From the NCBI GenBank assembly GCA_017542725.1, contig JAFXWR010000268.1, positions 1 through 9,004 of the forward strand: a DNA stretch of 9,004 nucleotides. The letters run 5' to 3'. Below the pieces are notes generated by a model. It did no database searches and was not told the origin of the DNA. It was given only the letters and a program-made list of their open reading frames with translations. The translations under genes and the position numbers were made by a program. The stretch is from Lachnospiraceae bacterium (GTDB taxonomy: Bacteria; Bacillota_A; Clostridia; Lachnospirales; Lachnospiraceae). Shown piece by piece: positions 1-9,000 of this stretch; the first letter of the stretch is position 1, and every line of letters begins with the position of its first letter.

Positions 1-3000
1 TTAAATGCTAAACAGGATGAGAATGTAAAAATAGTGAAGACTGGTACAACTGCATCACCAAATAATGGTGGAGGAATATATGCTTATGATGTAACTGATT
101 TATATATTTCTGATGTAACTTTTGAAGGATTACATGCAGACGATAATGGCGGTGCAATTTATGCAAAAGGTGAAAACAGAAATACAAAACTTAGCATATA
201 TGGCTCTACATTTACAAACAATAAAGTTTTCTTTAATCCAGATGAATCTAGTGATGATCCTGCTAAAGGATATGGAGCAGGAATATATTATGCTGGTGAT
301 GATGCAAAGAAGTATGAACACGAGTTCTACACATCATTCTATCTTACCACTAGTGCTGTAAATAAATTTGAAGGTAATGAGTCAAAAAAGAGTGGTGAGG
401 CTATATATTTAAAGAACATAACAAAAGATTCTTCTATAAAATATACACAGGTACTTTCGACAGGAAATCATGAGATAGTGCCAGCCAATGCTATAAGAAA
501 TATTCTTTCATATACAGATTCGCCTGCAAAGCTTACTATGACAAACACTAAGTTTGCAAACTTAGTTTTATGGACAACTACCAATGTAAAGAATTATTCA
601 GTAATGTATGTAGATAATTCAACTGTAGAACTTGGTGCAGGATTCTCTATAAGCACAAGTAGTAACCCAATAAGACTTAAGAAGGCAACACTTTCTATGA
701 CTTCTTATGATTTTAGAAATCATATGGCAGATGGACTTGCAAGTGGCGTGCCTGTTGATGAAGATATACTTATATATGGAAATAAAGATGAATATATTAT
801 AGGTGTAGATGCGAGCGAAATAAGTAACATATATCTAAAGCAAGGTATGATTTACAACAATACCAGCCTTTTGGGCGCAAATAGATATGGATACGATGTA
901 ACTTCTGCAGGCATATATCATGATGGTATGATGGGATATATCGTAGATGATACATCAAATATAAAGCAATCAAATATCTATGTAGGTGGAAACTTACATG
1001 TAAAAAATAACTTGAGAGAAACTGCTCCAAGAGGTTCAAACATGCCTCTTGAGATAGTTCCAGATGGACAGAGATTTGATAACCCACACTATAGACATTT
1101 CAATGTGCTTATAAGTGATATAGCTACAGAGAGTTTTGTAGAAAATACAGAAATGACAAAACTTAAAGATGGTGTAGAAGATGTTCGTATAGGTAGAAAT
1201 GCAAAAGTATACTTCTCAGCTATAAACACAGAGGCAGATACAAGTGTAGGTGGTAATGCAAAAGTGTCACCTATGTTTAAGATGCAAAATGAGGATGTAG
1301 ATTATATAAGATTTAACAACAGATTCATACAAGGTTATGAAAATGGTACAGGCGGTGCCGTATCATCAGCAATGTTCTTCCTAGATTCATTTGGTATGAA
1401 TGTAAAAGATAAAAATGGAAATGATGTATATGATAACCGTGTTGTATTCTTTGACCAAGGTGGTAGCGAAACTGATCCGGAGAGAATATATGTAAAAGAT
1501 ACTGCACAACTTATAGAATTTAACTTTGAAATGGTATTTGATACTGCAGACCATGGAGGAGAGTGGGTGCAGGCAATTGATAGCCAAAGAGTAAGTCAGG
1601 GTAGCTATGTTATAAGACCTATAAAAGACTATTCTATAGCAGAGGATACGAGCGCGACAATTTATACAAATACAAAGCACTATAAAGTTATAGACATCAT
1701 AGGAAACTTAGATTTTGATGGAACAAAACCAAATCTTAGATTCCATTCTTGGGACTGGAAAACAGAGGTTAGAAGAGAACCAGGCTCAACTTGGTCACCA
1801 CAACTTATATGTATCTATGCAGTAACTAACCACGAGCATAAGTCTTGTGGTACATCAAATGATTATGACTGTAATCACTTAGGCGTAAACAATTCGAATG
1901 CACATGCTGAGTTTGGTGGAGATGTAACAGGTGCTGAAAAAGAAAAAACTTGTGTAGATGTAAGAATTCCAGAGCAGTTATACTATGCTGCAGAGCATCC
2001 AGAGTATATGTATGTCCTTGGTGCTGATATAGAGATTACTGATACACTTAGAGGTCTTGACACTGATAAGATTTTAAATGATAAAGATAATCCTGTACAA
2101 GGACTTAAGCTTTGCTTAAATGGTCACAAGATTACTGTAAAGAGTAAGAAAGATTTCTTTGCTCTCTATGGAGATTGTATAATCACTGATTGTCAATCTA
2201 GACACGGAACTATAGAGTATGCAACTCCTTCAGAAGTTACAGATGGTTCATTATTCACCTTAGTTAATAAAAACTCTTCAATCAATAGTTTCGGTATCTA
2301 TGGAAAGCAAGATGAGGAGATAGAGTTTAAGAATGTAGCTATCAATAATACTAACCAAGCATTTGTTAAAGGATTTAAATATTTAGATGAGTTACATCTT
2401 GAATATGTATCATTTAGAGATAATGATCTTAAGTCAAGCTTATTTGAGACAAAAGGAAGTACTATGCTTGACCATGTGAAGTTATTGTATAACAAATTTG
2501 ATTGCGAGGGTAAATCAATAATTAGCATGCAAGAACCTGCTACTGATAATGATACATATAATCACGGAGATTATATGTTGAGATCTGGTGTTTATGGAGG
2601 AAATGTATTAAATTCAAAAGATTCTTCAATCATAGATATAAAAGCTAAAGATAGCAATTCTACTATATTATTAGAAAACGATGAAAATATAACAAGTGAA
2701 GATGCAAAAATTAAAGTAGGTGCAAATGATATATCAAATAGAGCAGTATTTGCCATCGGACATGATCAAGTTTCAAAAGCACTCTTCACTGTGAGAGGAC
2801 TTGATTGTTGGGACAATGAGATTAATACTGGTATAAGTGGCATAGATGAGTATAAGGGTGGAGTTCTCTATCTTAAGAATATTTATGGAAATAGTGAAAC
2901 TGGAAGTTACTCTATAAATAACTGCGAATTCCAATACTGTGGTATTGATACAGTAGTAGCTTCAGAGGAATCGCGCAAGGATCTCAATTATACTCGTGAC

Positions 3001-6000
3001 ACAGGCACTTACAAGATGCGTGGTGGAGCTATATATATAGAGGGAACTACTGCAGGTGCGCCAGTAAATCAGACTAATCAATTAACAATAAATGACTGTA
3101 AGTTCCACAACAATGTTGCCTATGAAGGTGGCGCAATCTATCTTAAAAACTCAAGAGGAATTATATTAAGCGGAGATAGCACAGAAGCAAATAAAAACTA
3201 TGCATATGAAGGCTCAGTGCTCTATGTAAATGATAGCGATGCTTCTATAAGTGGAAAGACTTCAGTAGATATACATTATTTGCAAGGACGAGAAATGTAT
3301 TACAATGGAATTGTATTTAAAAATAATGATTGGGACATTGCAGATAGTGTTTCTGATGATATAAAGAGTAAGAGTATGATTTACTTTACATCAATAGGTA
3401 CTGATGATGAAGGTAAACCGGTAACTCTTAATGTAGAGAGTCCAAGGGTACAATATAACTATGCAAGTGATGGATTGTATAAACTTGGTAAGTGCGACTA
3501 TACTAACTTACTTAAGTTCTATGGAGAAGATGCTAATGGATACATTCGTTACAATGGTTTATATACGGGAGAATCTCGTGGTGAAGCACCAACAGAGCAC
3601 TATGGTGGACCAGTTATTGCCTTTGCTGACAATGCACAGGTAGAACTTTTTGAGAGTGCAGAAGGAAGACAACTTAATATAGATGTTAATGATGTAGGAA
3701 ACAAGAGTGCTGTGGTTAAAGCTGATACAGCATCTGTATCTATAGCTTTACTTGGTAAGTTCACTATAAGAGATAATTTCACGGACTTTAGTGATCCAAA
3801 GCAAGCAAATGTACAAGTATCGCCTGGCATGACATTTGCAGCTGATGATTCGCTAGACTCTGCAAATACATTTATTTATTTCAACACAAAAGTTACAGAT
3901 ACTGAAATGCCAATTATAAAATGGAATTTCAATATCAATTGTGCCAACAACCCAGGCATAGAACATTTCTATGCAGATAATAAAGCGCCTGTTACAACTG
4001 GTCATGATTATTATGAGACAGATGCTATATCAGCTGGCACACAATTACATATTAAAAATGCTACAGATACAAGCTATGCGGTTTATAAGGGAAATGATTC
4101 AGGATTATTTGTAGGAAATGTAGAAAGTTTTGCTAAGCCTATTTATGCTATAGGTAATTATAAACTTCTCACAGGAGAGCTTGCACTTGATAGCGATGAA
4201 GGTAAGGCATCACTTGCACTTTATGGACAGAAAGGTGCAGAGATACAATTTGATCAATATACTTTAGCAGACCTTGGAGCAAGAGGAAGTAGAACAAAAG
4301 TATTTAATGGATTTGAAAAATGGACAACTGCTCCAGAAGGTACAGGCTGGGAAGCTAAAGATGGATATAAGTACTATGTCGGAAAGACATCTGTAGGCGA
4401 ATATAGAACTTGGGGATTTATAGGAAATGAAGATAACTTTGTAACTAATACTTATAAAGTAGGAGATGATACTGAATTAGAGCATCTCGATTATATATGG
4501 GTAACACAACATACAGGTCACACAAATTATGTGAGTGCACATGGTATGTTTAATTCAGATTGGATAGTAGCTTATGATGAGAGCTTCTTACACAGCACTT
4601 ATCCATCATCATATGGTTTGAGTGATTTGAATGAACCAGGTGTAACATCAGTTGATGTAGTTCTTACTGATAAGAGACAGTTAACTCTTAAAAAGGCAAT
4701 AACAAAAGTAGAGGGAATGAATATCTGTCTTAATGGCAATACAATATATGCGCCAGATAATGACAACTTGGTAAGACTTGAGAGTACAACAGAAGATAAT
4801 ATTGATGAGGGAACTTCTAAGGTATTGGCACTTATGAACTGCCAAGATGCTGGGGAAGTTAAGGGAACAACTGTAACTCATAATCCTATCTTCAATTTGA
4901 TCGGTAGTTCTAATATATCTCCATCAAATGAAGCAACTCTTTATCTTGAAAATATAAAGATTGGAGGATTTAACTATACTGGAGATGAAGATGGTTCTAT
5001 AGTAAAAGCATCTTATTCAAATGTTCATTTTATAAATACAACTATTGATGGAGCATCATCAACTTTTAATGCTAAGACTCCTATCATGCTTGGAAATTCT
5101 AATGTAGCAGTAAGAGGATTTGATTCTACTTCTGGAGGTCTTGTGGTTACTGGAGTAGGTAATAGTAGCATTCCTGACATCGGAGCAAATGGTTTCTTCT
5201 ATATGTATGGTGGTGAGACCTTCTATAATCAAGAAACATCAAGACAAGAGATTAGAAATAAGTTCCTTGGAGATGTAAGAATCCAAAAAGTAGTTAACAA
5301 CAGATTTATTTCTGATAAGGCATTCTTTAATCTTGAAGATGTATATGGAGCAAGTGACGGCGCAGTAAATGTGTATGTGGGATTTGATGGTGTGACTGAT
5401 ATGATACCTTCTGTAAGTAACCAAAAGGATAAGGCAAAAGGTGGTCTCTTCTATTTGTCATTCCCACATGATGATGGCACAACAGAAAGGACATTTAATT
5501 TAAATAGAATAGATAGTTTTTACATAGGAACTGAAACTAAAGGCTATGGTTCATTTGTGTATGTAGAAGACTTTAAGAGTAATCTGAAAGATGGCTACTT
5601 TAATCTCAATGTCAAAGGTACAATGTTGAAGACAAAGGCTAAGTATGATGGAGGTGCGTTCTACTTTAATACTACTGGAGAATATGATGCAAGACTTAAT
5701 TTAAATATAGATTTTGGTACTGATAGTGCAGGATCAAATGTTTCAGAAACTGGAAGCGGCGGATTTGTATATATCAACCAAGAAAATTGGAATGAGAGTT
5801 ACAAGAGGAAGAATAAATTAAATATACGTACATCAAGTCATGATGAACAATTGTATATTCTTACTGGTTCAGCAGGAAAGAATGGTGGTGTATTCTACAT
5901 AACCGATACTATTTTTGATGCAACTGATGGAATTATTTATGCTGCTACTTTAAATCCAATTACTGCAGGAGAAGAAGGTGGTTTCTTATGGCAAAAGAGA

Positions 6001-9000
6001 TCTATTACAACATTCAAAAATTTGCAAATCAAATATGCTAAATCAACAGGAGCAGGTGCCGCTATCTATGTAGATGGAAGTGACGGAGTGATTGGAGATA
6101 CTACAGATCAATTGACACAGAAGCATGATTCTATTACTTTAGGAAAAGTTGGTAGTGGTCTTACTAGAATTAGTATTACACATAATAATGAATCTACCAA
6201 TAAAAAAGGTATAGTAGTTATAGGCACATACTCAGACCTTTTCCTTGGTGGAGAGGTTAAGATGTGGGATGGCGAAAATTATAACAACCACACAGATAAC
6301 ACAGAAGTTCTTTATGTTCGTGGTGAAGGTCTTGATGCAGAGACTTTGTCTAATTATGGTGTGAGAAGGGAAGTTCTTAGCAATTTCGTGCCTACAACTG
6401 ATTTGACAGATATTAGGTCTTATATCTATGGCAAGGTAGAGAGAATGGATAAGATGCTCTTTAGTGGATGGAACATAACTACTCATCCTAACTATAAAAA
6501 TACTATAGCCCCATCATCACGTTATTATGATGCGGCACATACTAAAGAAATGAATGTATATGACTCAGGCGCTGCAGCACATGCAAATATACATATAGGA
6601 TATACTGATGCAAGGATTAGATTTATAACTACAATCGCTGGAGATTCATCTAAAGTTAAGACATTTAGAGAAGATATAGGCGTTAGTATGGGTTCTACAA
6701 AGCTATTAACTGTAACATATGATGAGCTTAAGAGCCAAGCAATTAGTGTAAGTGGTAAGAATGAATCTGAATTCTTAGGTTTCGTAGCACATCAGAGTAA
6801 TTCATCTGGAACAATAAAGAGAATAGGAAGTTATATTCCTGATGACCCTTCTTCTACAGACCCACATGCATTCTTATATATTGCAAATCCTGAAAACTAT
6901 GTCATGGCAGTATGGAAAGATACAGGTGATGCACCAGACATAAAATTTGCTGATGGAACTTATGCTGAGACAGGATTAGTGCATACAAATCCAACTACAT
7001 GGGTTAAGACAGAATTTGTAGAGCAATTATACTTTGATGATAGTTCATTATCACTTGGATATAAGTTAGCACAAGACTTATATGATGGCTGGACTGTTAT
7101 AGATAGTGGTGATAATGCAAGTGGCTATACAGTAAAAGCAAGTGGTTCTATAGCTGAACCTATCACAAATTCAACTGAATATATTTACATGGCTGGACAT
7201 GATTTCTATAAACAATGGAACGCTCCTCTTTATGTAAACACATCAGGTACCATAGGACTATTTAATAATGATACAGAAGAAGACTCGCATATTATAACTA
7301 AAACTACTGAAACTTTTGAATTGATGACACAAGATTTTATAAACGCTTACAGTGCTGAGATTATTGGAAATATCAAAGTGAAAGATCTCGTGTCAGATTA
7401 TGCAGATTCTGCAATCATAAATACTTCAGAAGCAGATGGTGGACTATATATACTTGGAAATGTTGAATTTGTAAATAATGCTAACTTAAGATTAAAACCA
7501 AGTAAAAATGGTTCTACATATATAATGGATGCAATGTTTGATGGGAACAAGAGTGGAATGCCAACTGGAAATTATAGTAATGCTATGATTTACTTTGCTA
7601 GTCCAGACCCTGTAAACCCAAGTATAGGCAATGCTTTGATTAAGAGAACCACTTTCAAGAACAACACATTAAATTCTATTGTTGAATTAGGTGGAGATTA
7701 CAATGACACTATAGCAGAAGGTATTCTCACAATTGATTCATCAGTATTTACAGGAAACCGTGTCTTTGATGTTGCAACAGATAGTGCGATGATCAAGATT
7801 TTAAATAGCAGTTCTAAGTTTGAGCAAACTGTATTTATCAATGACACAAAATTCATAAATAATAATGACACTGATTTGGAAGATGGAGAGACATATTATC
7901 ATTCTATAATAAAGTCTTACGGACATGCAGTTTACTTAGATGGTGTAACTATAAAAGATAATAAAGTTCAAGAATATATCTTGTCGCAATATAAAGCAGA
8001 TGGTCTTGGCATGATGAGATACATGCTTGCGAATACAGTGATTGAAAATAACGAACTTACTTATAGCACTACAACTAAAGATTATGTAAAAGGTATAGTT
8101 CTCTACCAAGACTATGCTGACCAAAGCTTGATGGGAACTAATGCAAGATCTGTCAACTTAATTGGTTCTACAAGTATCGTAGGCAATAAGACAAATGCAG
8201 CAGTATATAATAGTGATGTAAGAGGCATAGGTAACCCAATGTGTTATGCATTTGGTGGACTTGTAAATATCACTGGAAATACTGATAGATCTAATCAGGA
8301 AGTAAACTTTGTAGTAAAAGACTCATATCATGATGACAGTTATGATGAGGCTCACACAGTTACATTTGTAAAGACTGGCAGTGAGTACTTTGATGCTGTT
8401 GGATATATATCATCAAGGTCAACTATTGGTGTGAGAGTTGATGCTGACTGGGTAAGCACAGATGTGGCTAAGTATATAGCATGTAGTTCTTGGGTATATG
8501 ATGAGAGACCACTTGGAGCTACATATCAGATATTTGAATCTGACCATGCAAATTATATAACTGCTAAGAGCGGAACTAGCATAGTGCTCATGAGAAAGGA
8601 AGACACAGATAAGTATATCACTACTATGTTTGAGCCTTATGATGATAGTGTAAGTATCAAACCTCAATACATCATGTATGGTGTAGACACTGTGGCTGAT
8701 GAACCTATGAGACCAGTAAGCACTATAGACCCAAGTGCTGTATTTGAATACTGGTGTCAAGATAAGAATTTGATTAGTCAATATCTATTTAATGATAGTG
8801 GAACTCCTGTAGAAGGAGAGGGAAGTCCAAAGATTGCTACTATCTATGGTCTTTGGAAGAGAGATTTGACAGTTACTATTGTTACAAATAATGGTGGTAA
8901 AGGTATAGATGGAACTGTATTCCCACCTGTAATGCTTGATGTTGACAATGTAGCGTCTGGTTCATTTACTGTTCCTATGGGTAAGCCATTAAGTGAAAGT

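Larger units (their letters stand above)
1..1824 (+). repeat. module A, C-terminal part (helix end, exit segment, B-like repeat)
   Basis: Residues 1-608. The window opens inside a beta-helix body: rungs end at Tyr27, Tyr54, Tyr96 and Tyr136. The exit segment has its Gly-Gly at 329-330, and a B-like repeat closes the module at about 505-608. By comparison with modules B and C, its entry box should lie several hundred codons upstream of the window. This part has no cysteine until residue 604. Boundaries are approximate and come from comparing modules by eye. Confidence 0.6.
1825..4440 (+). repeat. module B (complete)
   Basis: Residues 609-1480, the longest complete module. Order: Cys/His-rich linker (611-651), CLNG entry box (about 670-742), helix body to about 1240 with clear rungs at 953-1075, exit segment (about 1240-1340) and B-like repeat (1405-1475). 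It carries 13 of the 19 cysteines in the window (14 if Cys604, in the preceding strand, is counted). It best preserves all signature motifs, so it is the reference for reading the more decayed modules C and D. Confidence 0.6.
4441..6918 (+). repeat. module C (complete)
   Basis: Residues 1481-2306. Order: His-containing linker, CLNG entry box (Cys1576), long helix body with a regular ladder of GG-x-hydrophobic-aromatic rungs (1814-2023), exit segment from about 2079 and B-like repeat (2206-2306). After Cys1614 there is no cysteine for 1,133 residues, until Cys2748 in module D. The rungs differ in flavour from A and B: the position before the aromatic residue is usually Phe or Val instead of Ile. 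Confidence 0.6.
6919..8856 (+). repeat. module D (complete, shortest and most diverged)
   Basis: Residues 2307-2952. It keeps the module order, but the entry box is degenerate (YMAGHDF at 2396-2402) and the helix body has mostly lost the Gly-Gly rungs while keeping F-x-x-N-type turns. The distance from entry box to exit motif is 357 residues, against 547 in B and 508 in C, so several coils appear to be missing. The exit segment and B-like repeat are well preserved. Confidence 0.5.

Noticed and set aside
70..82. GGAGG followed five bases later by ATG, looking like a start site
   Set aside because: The bases encode the Gly-Gly-Gly-Ile-Tyr rung in frame +1. The ATG is in another frame and meets a stop after four codons. 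GG-x-I-Y codons create such decoys by chance.
1556..1564. GGAGGAGAG, Shine-Dalgarno-like
   Set aside because: It encodes Gly-Gly-Glu at the turn of a B-like repeat in the open frame, and no ATG follows at a suitable distance.
797..1680. Minus-strand ORFs of 60-97 residues (797-1087, 1325-1507, 1387-1680)
   Set aside because: They are antisense to the exit segment and B-like repeat of module A, overlap each other, and show no ribosome binding site or family motif that I can recognise.
1936..1951. A-rich run as a possible frameshift site
   Set aside because: The +1 frame continues on both sides with matching domain content (Cys/His cluster before, CLNG box after), so no shift is needed or suggested.
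64..8064. Pectate lyase or other polysaccharide-degrading enzyme, because of the beta-helix fold
   Set aside because: I find no catalytic motif of pectate lyases or polygalacturonases. The fold alone does not imply an enzyme, and the Pmp-like and B-like repeats fit a structural or adhesive surface protein better.
8419..8781. 120-residue ORF on the minus strand
   Set aside because: It lies wholly opposite the open +1 frame, where the translation shows a good exit segment and B-like repeat. Its product is rich in Ser, Ile, Tyr and His, as expected of an antisense shadow, with no recognisable motif.
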